A stretch of DNA of 64,000 nt from Hygrophila difformis (taxonomy: Eukaryota > Streptophyta > Magnoliopsida > Lamiales > Acanthaceae), in the NCBI GenBank assembly GCA_030278955.1, contig JAOANR010000002.1, positions 3,224,001-3,288,000 on the forward strand. The letters run 5' to 3'. The number at the start of each line of letters is the position of its first letter. The stretch's first letter is position 1. The position numbers and the translations under genes were made by a program. Under the pieces are notes generated by a model that was given only the letters and a program-made list of their open reading frames with translations, did not search any database and was not told the origin of the DNA. Below, piece by piece: positions 35,091-46,974 of the stretch.

Positions 35091-35730
35091 AAGAGTGGTT
35101 CAGGACCCAAGTCAGTAAAAGCAAAGTTGAACAGTAGCATGCAAAAAGTGTGATCTCAACCCATTTCGGATTTAAAAGCTATTCTAAGCCAAAAGCAACC
35201 AAACAACATTTAAAAATAACAAGAACATGCTTGAACAGAAATGAACCTATCTAGAACAACAATTAAAATAAAGCAACATCCTAATCTAGGGTTCGATCAC
35301 ACACATACATACCATCATCCATAAAAATAGCAACATGAAGCATAATAAGGAGGAATGGGGGTCGAATGACCCCAAAAAGGAAAATGAAAGCATAAAATCC
35401 ATGGGGTGTGAAACCCATTTCATGATTTGGGACACATTTGGTGAATATTTTCCCATATTATTCAGTGAGTTTGATAATACCCATGATTGTGGATATTTCA
35501 AACCCTAAATCAAAAGTTTAGAAGGAAAAACATGATATTAAGCTGGCTACCTAGCAACTGGAACAGTAAAACCAACATTAAATTTAACTAATCTAAACTA
35601 AACTAGTGCAAAAATTAAATAATACAAAAGAAAAAGAATAAAACTAAACTAAAGCTACCTAAGAACTCAGCTCTCCAATCTGTCTTCAAGAATGAATTCT
35701 CCATACACTGAGCTCATGGGGGTCTCCTCA

Positions 35731-35738
35731 TATTTATA
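35731..35738 (-). promoter_or_regulatory. LTR TATA box (element 2)
   Basis: Minus strand CTCCTATAAATATGAGG; the same octamer TATAAATA as in the element 1 LTR. Also present at 59706-59713 in the 5' LTR, which would drive the genomic RNA. Confidence 0.6.
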
Positions 35739-35809
35739 GGAGTGGAGCCCTAGGCCCATGGGCTTGATCTGAGGCCCACTATGTCTCAAGACATCACACA
35801 CATCACAAC

Positions 35810-36096
35810 TTTGTCGCGGGACAGGGCTGCATGTGGCAAGGCTTCTCGACTGGGTCTCGTGTCTCTGTCCGTGTCCGTGTCGCGGAAGCATGGACCGCGA
35901 CAAGGGTTCCTCGACTGGGATGTGGCTTGGCCTCCAAGGTGTTGGTGGCGCGGAGCATGGTCGTGTCGCGGAACCATGGTCCTCGACCAAGGTTCCTCGA
36001 CTGGAGTTCCCAGACTGGTCTTCTTCTTCATTTTGTATGCTGGTCGCGAATCTCTCCTGTGTCGTGGAACCATGGTCCTCGTCCAGGGTTCCTCGA
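35810..36096. repeat. CG-rich palindrome cluster upstream of LTR TATA
   Basis: GTCGCGGAAGC..GACCGCGAC-type palindromes, for example 35879-35901, and GTCGCGGAACCATGG half-palindromes. In transcription direction the cluster ends about 70 nt before the TATA box. Copy in the other LTR at 59785-60071. Confidence 0.8.
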
Positions 36097-36433
36097 CAAG
36101 ATGTTCCCAGACATAGCTGAATGGGCCAGATGGGCCGAAGTGCGATTTTTCCCATCTTTTTGTATTTTGTGGGCTTGTTTATTCTTTTGCCCATCTTTTT
36201 CATTCCTTTTTCCTTTCTTTTCTTTTTCTCATGTTTTTGGATTTTTCTAACATAAATATGTAATAAAATTACATATTTATGCATTTTTCATACCAGCTCA
36301 ATATTTTTACAATTATGCATAAATCAGTCCAATTCTACTGCTTTCTTATTCAATATAAGACCGGAATGCGATCAAATGCCCGTTTCAGACACGGAAATGG
36401 ATTGAAAATAATGGTCATTTCTGGCCATTATCA

Positions 36434-36449
36434 ACATCCTCACATTTAA
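36434..36449 (-). other. Polypurine tract of element 2
   Basis: Minus strand TTAAATGTGAGGATGT immediately before the 3' LTR start TGATAATGG. Same tract as in element 1 and in the stem-loops at 38831 and 40766. Confidence 0.75.
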
Positions 36450-38095
36450 TACTGATCGTCCCGGAGCAGTCAGAGTCAATGTTCCTAAGAACAAGGACTC
36501 TACATATTCAATTCATTTTCGTGGCTTCATAAATTACATTCTTTTTAGATTGGGATAAGACAATCAAAAACTACAAGTATTAAGTTCCCTTGATTGCAGT
36601 GTTTAATGAATTGATACTTGCTCACTACATCGGGCCTACAAATCAAACATTATTATCAACCCTTCATGAATATCATGTCTGAAAGATGCAAAGATTAAAA
36701 ATGAGAATTAAGGGATGACATAAACATTATTCATGAAACAGAGCCTCACATATAAGAGAATCGGAAAAATCACTCACTCTCAATTGGGGTTTAATCAGTG
36801 AACACTCATAATCAATTTTAATTAAATTATTCCATAAGCTTGCAATCAGACCAACTCGCCACCGGCTCATTTCTTCAAATCAAGATCATGAGGTCTTATT
36901 CAAGGGTTATAACGGGGCATACGGTTGTAACATTTGGTAGGAAAGGGAAATATTGGGCTAAGAAGTGGCAAGAATTAATTCCATCATAACTTGGCATGTT
37001 TTATTTAAAATTTATGATCATCATTATTTCTTTCTTTCTTTTGCTTTTCTTTTCTATTGCATGACATGAGACTATGTCTAATTTGCTTTGTCATTTGCAA
37101 TTTATTTGTGTTGAATGGAATTTCAACATTTTTTTTTTAAATCGGTTTGTGAAATACCGATTTTCATAACTTTGATGATCGCAAATTTAATGCCTTTTGA
37201 TAGAATTTATACTTGTACACTAGGGTTCGAATATTTTGGTCTTTTTGTAAGGATAGGAATAATATAGAGGGCTTCAAAGAAAAATTAGGCTTAAGGTTCA
37301 ACTTGGTTAATCCTAAAGGGAAAATATTTTTGGGTTTGGAATTCAAAAGAAGGCCAAAAATTTGGGTTTTCTAAGTGCCTCGATCATATGCTCGATTTCG
37401 GGAATATGGCATGGTCTTGAATCGGTCCCAATTGCAAGTTCTAGTTTCCTTTAATCAAAATGATTCACACACCAAAGAATATAAATGAGTAAAAGTGACT
37501 CATGGCTCAAATCTCACAAGGTTGGATTGATTCATGTCATACAATATTCTAAAATTTAATCAGAGCTTAATTCTAACAATTTATTGAATCGAAATCTCTA
37601 ACATACAGATTTATTACCCAATAAGCTGATCGCATCATTAAATTTTTATAGCTCAAAACCTTAGGAATTCATGTCATGCATGTTCTCAATTATATTATCC
37701 CAATTTAAAAGTTTGAAAATTTAATCATAAGCCTAAATTCAACATGTGAATTTAGAGCAGGTTTATGCATATTTTTGCTGGTTATTGAATTTAAAGCAGT
37801 AAAGAGGCACTGCTGACATATAGAGTATGTCAACAGCATATTTTTGGCCTGACAGTCACTTATTCATCTCGGACTGTCAGACATCTTTTCAAAAAGAAAG
37901 CGAATAAAAATTGTTGCGGATCTCAAACTTGTGTTCAATTTTGTGGAAAGCAGTAAATTACATTAATTTTAAGAGATTCCTATGCAGTTAGTGTAAACCT
38001 GCATGCAAAAGAGGAAATCCCTTAAATAATGCCGATACTAGGGCTTAATAAGAACTAGAGCATACTAGGATTCATTTCTTCTTCGGGTTCTTTTC
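36450..38095 (-). other. Non-coding 3' region of element 2
   Basis: About 1.6 kb between the F-box stop and the polypurine tract. No long accessory ORF like that of element 1 is present. AT-rich, nothing coding seen. Confidence 0.6.
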
Positions 38096-38756
38096 TCAGA
38101 ACATGTATCTGAGCCAGAGGACGTAGCTGGTCAGCTCACAGCGCAGGCACCAGCCGTTGTGGTCTCTCAGGGGTGAATGCATCCGTCTGCAGAAAACTCG
38201 AGGTGGTTGCCCTGCAAACAAGTAGGGGGCATGATTGTCTGCCATCCACGCGAGTGTGTTGGTGGATGTGTAGGTGAAAACCTCTCGATCAGTCACCATC
38301 CTCTCTATCATTGCGATCCCCTGGTTGACCTGGCCTTCATCTAGCTTGCTCATCAACATCAGTCCTCGCACAAAGATTGACGCTTTGTGATTGTCTTCGA
38401 TGCCTGGCCGTAGCAGTTCGCATGCTCGCTCTTCATCCCCTTCTGTGAATGCCAGGAGTGCTGGGACAATCTGAAGGTTGAAGTTTCCAGCCTCAGTGCA
38501 CGTGTTCAGAAATCTCTCTTTCTGCCTCCGTATCCCCTCCTGCCAGTGCCTCACCCTAGCCTTATCCAACTCGCATCGCTTGTAAACGATGGTGAGGTTT
38601 CCTGCGTTTCTAAACTTCCGGCATGTTTCTTGAGCAGTGAATACTTCCCTGATCTCTTCCTCTCCTATTCGGGAGAGGATTTCACCTAGGAGTTCTTCTG
38701 GCAGGTCAAGCAGATGGGTTCCTCTGGGTAGAGGATCCGGGATTGGAGGATTGCCC
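38096..38756 (-). CDS. F-box-like accessory exon of element 2
   Basis: Acceptor TTATCTTTTCAG at 38757; spliced to the leader exon 39890-39954 it gives about 241 residues, matching the 242-256 of the element 1 copies. F-box-like start LDLPEELLGEILSRIG; helical middle with FLNTCTEAGNFNLQIVPALL and ACELLRPGIEDNHKAS; C-terminus YLFAGQPPRVFC, His, CLRC. The open frame upstream of the acceptor has no ATG, so a spliced leader is needed. The exon is fully open although the element's gag-pol has several stops, which fits purifying selection or recent decay. Predicted SCF substrate adaptor; target unknown. Confidence 0.75.
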
Positions 38757-38830
38757 CTGAAAAGATAAGAAGGGATGAATCCAATTTTTATAATTTTTCG
38801 GCAGTTATTCAAGTTTAGAAACCAACATCC

Positions 38831-38859
38831 TCACATTTAGAGCGTTGCTCTAGATGTGA
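38831..38859 (-). repeat. Stem-loop C (polypurine-tract-like)
   Basis: CACATTTAGAG / CTCTAGATGTG with a 5-nt loop (one mismatch). On the minus strand the arm continues AAATGTGAGGATGTTG, as in the polypurine tract. It lies in the predicted intron about 75 nt before the F-box acceptor, the same place as stem-loops A and B relative to the long ORF of element 1. Confidence 0.8.
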
Positions 38860-39889
38860 GGTTATTAAATTTCCAACTTGAATTTTAATAAAAAGCATAG
38901 GTAAAATGGATTTTTATGAAAGGATAGGGGTCATTGGGCCCCCATATATTTTTAATGGGCCATTGGGCCCAAAAGTTTGATTTTCACATTTTATTAAACA
39001 AGTCCGAGACACTTGTTGAAAATGGGATGAGATGGATGGAAGAGGTGGGATGCTCGAAACTGGAATGTGCAATGGAGGCGTGGCACAATGGATCTGCTAT
39101 TTCTGGACTGCCTGGACTGTCTCGGACAGTTAAAACATCCAAAAATTTGCAAACACTATTTTTAGTTTTTAAAGGGTTGACTTGTTTTATTTAAGGAAAG
39201 TGGGATGTGAGTGGTCCCATTTTGGATTTTTGAAAAGAGTAGCAGTTGGGTGACGAAAATACTGCTATTTACTCACACTACAGTTCCCTTGGGAACAAAA
39301 AGAGCACAAGTCAATTAAAGACCTATCAACTATTTTTGTCTTTTTCCAAAAGGTCACCTTTATTAAAAAGTGGTAGTTCTCATTGGGTGTTTGTACTATG
39401 TTTCCATAAACAAACAAACATTTATTCCCACAAGATTGTAACATGTGGAGACAAACATACCCAAAAAGATCTTCCACTTGAATGCCTCAAACCAACACTG
39501 CAGAAGCATTCAAATCTAAATCAAAAGCAAAGATAAACAAGAGAAAATCACACATATAACCCTAAAACTCAAGAGTAAAGACCAATAATATCATGGTGCT
39601 CAAAACAACACCCCAACATTCATCGGTTTGTTCCTTCAAGTTTCAAACTTTGAAAAGTTTTAGATCTAGACAGTTTTTAAAACAAAGTTCTTGAGGAACT
39701 TAAAAGACTTCAAAACACTCTTTAAAACCAAGATCATCTAAGACCCATAACGAGAAAATATCAGTGCACACACAAAACACATAATGCTTTTTTACAGGCA
39801 AAAACGGGAACAAGAAACAAAATGCCCAAACAGAGATCATGAACAGGTGGGGTGTTCGGGAATGGGAGAGGGGAAATGGGGCATCTTAC

Positions 39890-39954
39890 TCCACTCTTGG
39901 GGGAGAGGGAGGCATCGGTCCCAAGTTTGGGGCGATTCTGAAAAATCTGGCCAT
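39890..39954 (-). CDS. Leader exon of the element 2 F-box gene
   Basis: ATG at 39954 opens MARFFRIAPNLGPMPPSPPR and stops at a donor GA|GTAAGA (39889-39884). It leaves two nucleotides, so the intron is phase 2, as in element 1. Joining to 38756 keeps the F-box frame. The ATGGC(C/G)AG start and the 150-nt distance from a TATA box repeat the element 1 design. The intron would be about 1.1 kb. Confidence 0.65.
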
Positions 39955-40100
39955 AGTTTCCCCTTGGTAGAAGAGTGTTTGGGTGCGAAGAACACGGTGG
40001 TGTGCGTTCGGTAGAGAGAAGAGAGAACAGGAGAAGATGAAAGGATGGAGTTTGGAAGAAACTGACGTGAGTTGCAGGAAAATGAGGTGGGGGGGGGGGG

Positions 40101-40110
40101 ATATAAATAC
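40101..40110 (-). promoter_or_regulatory. TATA box of internal F-box promoter (element 2)
   Basis: Minus strand GTATTTATAT, next to a run of 12-13 G/C, about 150 nt upstream of the leader ATG. A C/T-rich leader follows. CG-rich palindromes like those upstream of the LTR promoter lie just upstream (40117-40405). Confidence 0.55.
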
Positions 40111-40116
40111 TAAAAA

Positions 40117-40405
40117 CATTGGTCGCGGAAACCAGACCGTGTCGCGGAACAGGGTTCTTCGACCAGGGTATAGCGACATTACACGAGTCGCGGAGTCTGA
40201 GTCTGGTCGCGGAACCATGGACTGCGACAGGAGTTTCGCGACCAAGTTCTGGAATGGAAAAAGTCAACGGGGAATGGTGTCGCGGAATGGAGACCCGGTC
40301 GTGGACCCATGGACCGCGACAGATGTTCCGCGACATCGACTGTGTCGCGGAATCCAGGCCTGGTCGCGGAGCACTGTTTCGCGACACAGAGGTTGGTTCC
40401 GTGAC
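40117..40405. repeat. CG-rich palindrome cluster upstream of internal promoter
   Basis: Repeated GTCGCGGAA and TTCGCGAC/CCGCGAC arms, for example around 40205-40228 and 40311-40336. The motif family is otherwise seen only in the LTRs of this element. It lies within 20 nt of the TATA box. Confidence 0.8.
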
Positions 40406-40765
40406 ACAAATTTTGAATTTTCAAATTTTTGTGAACTGGGCCCGAGTGTGATGTTGGGCTTGAGTTCATATTATTGATTTGGGCCTGAATAAATTCAGTC
40501 CAAATAAATTCAAAAACGCACTCGCTTAAATTAAAGAAAAATCTACTTGCATAAATTAGGTTGGGTTAATTCCATTTGTTTGCAAAAATCATTCCGGATT
40601 TAAATTGCTTTAATTTCCGGAAATATTTTCTTCAATTCATGGAATTAATCCAACCAAGAACCTGGTTTTCCGTGTTGCTTTACTGGTCCTCTTTTTGATG
40701 GTTCCGACTTTATGCAAGACAGATAAATAAAACGCATTAGATCTTCTCCAAATATCAACATCCTC

Positions 40766-40793
40766 ACATTTAGAGTCTTAGTACTCTAAATGT
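40766..40793 (-). repeat. Stem-loop D (polypurine-tract-like)
   Basis: ACATTTAGAGT / ACTCTAAATGT, perfect 11-bp arms, 6-nt loop. On the minus strand it continues GAGGATGT|TGATAT, a near copy of the polypurine tract and LTR start. It lies about 90 nt after the integrase stop. Confidence 0.85.
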
Positions 40794-40885
40794 TTAATTG
40801 ATTTTTGGGTACTTTCTTATTATGAAATAATATACTATATATATGTATATATAAGATGAATGATTTTTGTTTTTAATGTTGTTTC

Positions 40886-42178
40886 TTATTGGGTGTAAGC
40901 CGGCTCTGCCACTGCTTGGCTTTCCTTCTCCGGATCGAACTGTCCGAGGTATTCCTTTAACCGATGTCCATTCACCACTATGTTGCCCTTGTCAATTCGG
41001 ATCCTGACGGCTCCATTTTCAAACACTTCCAACACTTCATGTGGTCCTTCCCATCTGGATTTAAGCTTTCCAGGGAACAGCTTCAACCTAGAATTGAACA
41101 ATAATACACTTTGACCAACATAGAAATACTTAGGCTTAATCCTGCGATCGTGCAACTTCTGGGTCCGCTCCTTATAAATTCGAGAGCTTTCATAAGCTAA
41201 TGCTCGTATTTCCTCAATTTCATTGAGGTCCAACTTGCGTTTGCTCTGAGCGACTGTCGGATCAAAGTTTAGCGTTTTGACGGCCCAGTACGCTTTATGC
41301 TCTAACTCTACAGGTAAATGACAGGCTTTTCCGAAGACAAGTCTATAAGGGGACATCCCAATGGGAGTCTTAAATGTTGTGCGGTATGCCCATAGAGCAT
41401 CATTGAGCTTACGTGCCCAATCCTTACGGGTTATCCCGACAGTGGCTTCGAGTATGTGTTTGATTTCGCGATTGGATACTTCGACTTGACCACTAGTCTG
41501 GGGATGGTAAGGCGTGCTTATCTTATGGAGGATTCCATTTTTACTCATTAAAGTTTCAAAGGCTTTATTAATAAAGTGTGTTCCTCCATCAGATATCACC
41601 ACCCTAGGTATGCCAAATCGACTGAAAATGTTGTTCTTGAGGAACTTGATGACTTGGCTACCATCATTGGTCGGTAATGCGACAGCCTCAACCCATTTGG
41701 ACACGTAATCGACAGCTACCAAGATATAGTAGTTTCCACCGGATGGTGGAAACGGTCCCATGAAGTCAATGCCCCATACATCGAAAATCTCAAGTGTGAG
41801 AATTCCCTTTTGAGGCATCTCATCCCTCTTGGAGAGGTTTCCTAATCTCTGGTACTTGTCGCAACCTTTCACAAATGTCTTGCAATCCTCATAGATGTGA
41901 GGCCAATAGAATCCACATTCGAGAACCTTGTGGGCCGTTCGAGCGGGACCATGGTGACCTCCATATTCTGATTCATGGCATTTTCTGACAATTTGATAGG
42001 CTTCATGCTCGGTCACACATCGCCTGATTATTGAATCGGCGCAGTGTCTGAAGAGATAAGGTTCTTCCCAGAAGTAACTTAATACATCTCGTTTGAACTT
42101 ATTCTTCTGATGATAGTTCGAAAACTGTGGGGTTATTCCACATGCCAAGAAGTTAGCGATGTCGGAAAACCATGACAA
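40886..42178 (-). pseudogene. Athila-like integrase
   Basis: Zinc-binding N-terminus: [11 protein letters not shown] then CDKYQR, where the second Cys of the CxxC pair is replaced by Tyr, likely harmful. The catalytic core is intact: D in [10 protein letters not shown] in [11 protein letters not shown] in [13 protein letters not shown]-terminal region [19 protein letters not shown]. It is in a different frame from RT-RH, so a frameshift lies at about 42150-42178. It would insert the element's DNA into chromosomes. Confidence 0.88.
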
Positions 42179-43539
42179 GCTTGATTATGCAGATGCAACG
42201 CGAACAACTGTTCGTCCGGAAACTCTTCATTAATGGCTTTTTCCTTTTTATCATTATCTAATCGAGATAAGTGGTCAGCAGCACCATTATCTCGACCTCG
42301 CCTATCTTTTATTATGATGTTGAATTCTTGCAACAGAAGTACCCACCTGATTAATCGAGGTTTTGCATCTTGTTTGCTAAACAAGTATCTCAATGCAGAA
42401 TGATCAGTGTATACTATAGTCTTCGTACCTATAAGATACTGTCTGAATTTATCAAACGCGAAGATTACAGCGTACATCTCTTTCTCCGTTGTGGTGTAGT
42501 TAAGTTGGGCTTCATTCAGGGCATGACTTGCGTAATGAATTAGGCAGTGTCTCCCATCCTTATGTTGTCCAAGAACTGCGCCTACGGCGAGACCACTAGC
42601 ATCGCACATTACCTCGAAAGGTATTGACCAATCGGGTGGTTGCACTATCGGTGCAGAAACCAACATCTTCTTGAGCGTGTCAAAGGCTTGGACATACGCT
42701 TCATTTATTAGGAAAGGAGTTTCTTTACAAAGCAGATTAGTGAGCGGCTTGGCAATTTTAGAGAAATCCTTAATGAATCTCCGGTAAAAACCGGCATGCC
42801 CTAAGAAGCTCCTAACTGATTTGATCGAGTTGGGGAGAGGGAGATTGGAAATGATGGAAACTTTGGCTGGATCAACTTCAATGCCTGCACGAGAAATGCG
42901 ATGACCTAACACTATGCCCTCAGTGACCATAAAATGGCACTTTTCCCAATTTAAAACCAAGTTAGTGTCCTCACACCTCTTTAAAATCTTAGAAAGATTA
43001 GTCAAACATTCATCAAACGTATCTCCATATACAGAGAAGTCATCCATGAAGACCTCAATGCATTTTTCGATAAATTCAGAGAATATAGACATCATGCATC
43101 TTTGAAAAGTAGCAGGTGCATTGCATAATCCAAAAGGCATGCGCCTATAGGCAAAAGTGCCATAGGGGCATGTAAAGGTAGTTTTTTCGTGATCCTCACT
43201 GGCGATCACTATTTGATTGTATCCAGAATAACCATCTAAAAAACAATAAAATGCCCTTCCCGCCAATCGTTCCAACATTTGATCGATGAAAGGTAAAGGG
43301 AAATGGTCCTTGCGAGTTGCCTCGTTCAACTTCCGGTAGTCTATGCAGACTCTCCATCCGGTGACTGGGCGCGTGGCAATTTCCTCCCCTTGTTCATTCT
43401 TGGTAATGCACATCCCACCCCGCTTCGGAACAACCTGCACAGGACTGACCCATTTGCTATCAGAAATCAGGTATATAATACCGGCGTCTAACAGCTTGAT
43501 CACTTCCTTTCTTACCACTTCTTGCATGGGTGGGTTCAA
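42133..43539 (-). pseudogene. Athila-like reverse transcriptase and RNase H
   Basis: RT motifs: [36 protein letters not shown], and the catalytic FMDDFSVYG. RNase H follows: [41 protein letters not shown]. The part is open, but an in-frame TAA at 43546-43548 separates it from gag-PR; the context fits a Gln codon changed by C to T. In Athila elements gag and pol form one frame, so the polyprotein is broken. Confidence 0.9.
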
Positions 43540-43545
43540 TCTTCG

Positions 43546-46500
43546 TTAGGGTTGGCGAGAGGCCTTGAAATTCTCCTCCATTAAGATCCTGTGCATACAA
43601 ACAGAAGGGCTTATTCCTTTGATATCAGAAATGGTCCAACCGATTGCACGCACATAATTTTTAAGTACTCCCACCAAAGCGTCTTCCTGAGCTTGTGTCA
43701 ACTTGGCTGACACAATTACCGGTAATTTTTTATGTTCTGCGAGAAACGCATACTTAAGATGTTCCGGTAAGATTTTAAGTTCAAGCTCTGGTGGGCATTC
43801 CACTGAAGGGAGTAATTTGCGAGAATTAGATGGGAGAAGATCAGATTTACCTTCCGGATCCTGCATCAGTACAGGATCCGCCTCCTCTTGGTCGGCGTCG
43901 TCATGGAAATCTGTGCCGTCAAACTCCTCCAAATCCCCTGTTTCGGGATTGGCAAAGTGAACGGCTTTGCATCCATTGTGCTCCACGCCAGCAGGCTTCA
44001 GTACCTGCTTTGAAATTTCATCCAGCATCATTTCATGATCAAATTCAGAGTCAAGCTCTCTCTCCTCACTCCTAACTATTACAGATTTTGATGAACAGAA
44101 CTCGTCATCTGGGTATTTCTGTAACTGTGCCATGTCAAATGTAACTTCTTCCTCATCGACTCGCAGTGTTACTCGTCCAGCTTTTGCATCTATCAGTGCT
44201 CCGCCTGTTGCAAGGAATGGTCTCCCCAAGATCAATGGCACGTCCAGATCCTCCTCTATGTCTAGTATCACAAAATCAACTGGGAATAAGATATTCCCAG
44301 TCTTCACTATGATGTCCTTGAGGATGCCGACAGGCTTCGTGATGGATCTGTCTGCCAATTGGAGTCTCATCTTGATTGGCTTGATGTGTCCCAGCTTGAG
44401 GCGCTGGACCATTGCCAAAGGCATAACATTGATGCTAGAACCAAGATCACAGAGGCCCTTTCCTGCTTTGACTTTCCCGATTTGAATCGGCAACGTGCAA
44501 CAGCCTGGATCTTCTTGCTTTTCCGGAAGCTTGCGCTGGATGATAGCACTGCATGTATTGTTAAGAACTACCAGTTCTTCCTGCTCAATTCTCCTCTTTC
44601 CTGAAACTAATTCTTTCAGAAATTTAGCGTATGCTGGCATCTCAGCTATCATTTCAATGAGAGGAATAGTTATTTCTACTTTTTGCAGTCTTTTCAGAAA
44701 ATTTTCAAATTTAAGGTCCTGTTCTTGATTTTTAAGTCGGGCCGGGTATGGCACCCTTGGCATGAACTTTTTATTATCAAATTGTTTTTGTGGTAAAGGG
44801 AAGGAAGTTGTACCTCCACCTGTACCCTTATCTGTTTCAGCCGTTTCAGGTGCAGCGTCAGTCTGCAGATCGGCTGTCTCTTTCTCGGCTTCCTTTTCAT
44901 TCTCCTCAATATCACTTCCCAGTTCATTTTCTTGTGCCAGTTTCTCCTTGCCCTTGGGTCCTTCCAGAATTTTGCCAGATTTCAGTGTGATGGCCTTACA
45001 CTGAGGATTTTTCTCAGCAGTGCTGGGTAGAGTTCCTTGGTCTCTTTTCTGCATTTCCTTGGCCATTTGTGTAACCTGCGTCTCCACATTCCGGATAGAG
45101 GACTGCAACTGAGTGTTGATTTCCTTTTGACTGGTAATGAAGTCAGTCATGAGGGTCTCTAATCTGGAAGGAGGTTTCTGCTGGTTCTGGTTCCAATTCT
45201 GGTTCTGACCTTGGTTCTGACCAAACTGATTCTGATTTGGGACAAACTGATTCTGTGGCTGCTGAAAGTTTTGGAAATTTTGGTTTTGAGGTGGCCTAGC
45301 TAGAATCTGAGGCTGAAAGCCTGGGTTAAAGTGCTGGGGCCTTGGTTGGTTGAACTGTTGAGGTTGGGTCAACAGGTGGGAATTCAAAGCATTGTTGTTG
45401 GAATATGAAAGGTTCGGGTGCCGGTTTTGGAATCCACCTGCATAGTTACAGCTTTCATTCGCCACTTGCTGACAAGACTCGGTGGGATGCGGGCCTTGGC
45501 AAGTCCCGCAAACAGCTTCAGCATTTTGAGCCTGTGTAGAGCTCCCAGCTTCCTGATTCAAGGCCAAGACGGCCACTTGGTCTTTCAGTTTGTCCAGTTC
45601 GGATTTCCCTACTGTACTTACAGCACATAAACCACGAGGGGGAGGGGAATTAACATCATCAGAAAGAACAGTTCTGTTTACACTCATTGCTTCAATCTTG
45701 GCCCAAGCTTGATCCATGGGAATGTATAGTAGGTGTTGACCACCGGCAGCATCAAGCATGTTCTTCCATGCTGGGGTCAAACCGCTATAGAACTTTCTCA
45801 ATTTCTCCCACTCATGGAAACCATGCTGGGGGCATTTCCTAAGCAAGTTGAAGAACCGTTCCTTTGCATCATACAGGGACTCGTCTGGTTTCATCTTGAA
45901 TTCCGCAATCTTAGAGCGGCATTCATCCACCTTGGATTCCGGGAAGTACTTTGTCAAGAAGTTTCTGATCACGTCTTCCCATGCAGACTTCTGATTCACG
46001 GGCAGTGATTTGTACCATGTTCTCGCCCCGCTAGTCAGAGAAAAAGGAAACAGCCTCAATCGAATGGTGTTAGCAGATACATTTTGATTCTTAATGGTGT
46101 CACATAGTTCCAAGAATGTTTGCAAATGATCATGCGGATCTTCATGATTTGCTCCTGCGAACTGGTTGCTTTGAACAAGATTGATGAGTGCCGGCTTCAA
46201 TTCGAAATTCCTGGCCAAGAATGGAGCTTGTCCAGGAATGTTCAAATATGGTTCTAGAATGGGCTGCATATAGTCAGCTGCGGCTGCCTGTTGATTGTTC
46301 CCTGGCCCTCCTTGGTATTGCTATGGGTAAAAGTTCTGATTTGGATAGTAATTTCCGGGATCATTAAAATCGTTCGGGTTGGGATGATTCTGATTTTGGT
46401 TAAACTGGGAGTTTGGAAACTGAGGATTTTGAAAATTTTGGTTGTTTGGATTATTCTGGTTAAGTGGGTTGTTTTGGGGGTTTGGGTTGGGTGGAGGCAC

Positions 46501-46815
46501 CTCGAAGGGTTGCTGGTCGAGATTTGGGGGGTTCTCACCTCCCTGAATGACCTGAGGGGGGAGATCCTCCAAGTTCTCATTATCAACGTCTTCTGGGTCC
46601 TCTTGGATGTTTTGGAGTGGTGGGTTAGGTGGAATGTTTAGGGGATTTCCATGGTTATCCGCCATGTCTGAGATGTCACTGCTTGTGCTTGGAGAGAGTA
46701 GAGCTTGTCTTTCCCGTTCCTTTCTTTGTCTAGCTTCCGCCCTCAGACGACGAGCTATTTTCTCGATTTCTGCATTGAACGGGATCTCGGCTGGAGTCTA
46801 CTTTCTCTTTTGCAT
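43546..46815 (-). pseudogene. Athila-like Gag and protease
   Basis: Starts at ATG 46815 (MQKRK). In-frame TAG codons at 46798-46800 and 46321-46323 interrupt the N-terminal region, which is rich in Asn/Pro/Gln. The core Gag has FELKPALINLVQSNQFAGAN, IRLRLFPFSL and WEKLRKFYSGL; a Gln/Asn-rich linker follows, then protease with CDLGSSINVMPLAMVQRLKL. Both N-terminal stops are TAG. The stretch from 46320 to 43546 is open over 900 codons. The element could be mobilised in trans but not by its own Gag unless the stops are read through. Confidence 0.88.
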
Positions 46816-46956
46816 AGAACAGAGGTCTTAGCTATGACAGTACCTGCACATTCCCCAGGTTAGAATCGGGTTCGGAGGTGAATATTTATATTTATAAGTA
46901 TAAGCTAACTAAGAGCAATGAGGAATGTAATTCTCTAATAAAACGGCGCTGCATCC

Positions 46957-46974
46957 TCCCCGGCAACAGCGCCA
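46957..46974 (-). other. Primer-binding site of element 2
   Basis: TGGCGCTGTTGCCGGGGA directly after the LTR end on the minus strand; typical Athila-type PBS (similar to TGGCGCCGTTGCCGGGGA). Confidence 0.85.

Larger units (their letters stand above)
31945..36433 (-). repeat. 3' LTR of element 2 (4489 bp)
   Basis: Minus strand starts TGATAATGGCCAGAAATGACC and ends GTCAAAAGTTTCA. Copy of 46975-47866 + 56804-60427. Holds two clusters of CG-rich palindromes and a TATA box; many open frames over the palindromes are repeat artefacts. Confidence 0.93.

Noticed and set aside
35667..36284. Overlapping long open frames on both strands rich in 'RGT..EDHGS' repeats
   Set aside because: They run over CG-rich palindromes in the LTR, occur in several frames and recur in the other LTR; repeat artefact.
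39761..40477. Open frames of 100-200 residues on both strands near the internal promoter
   Set aside because: Created by the palindrome cluster; only the short leader exon has splice and promoter support.
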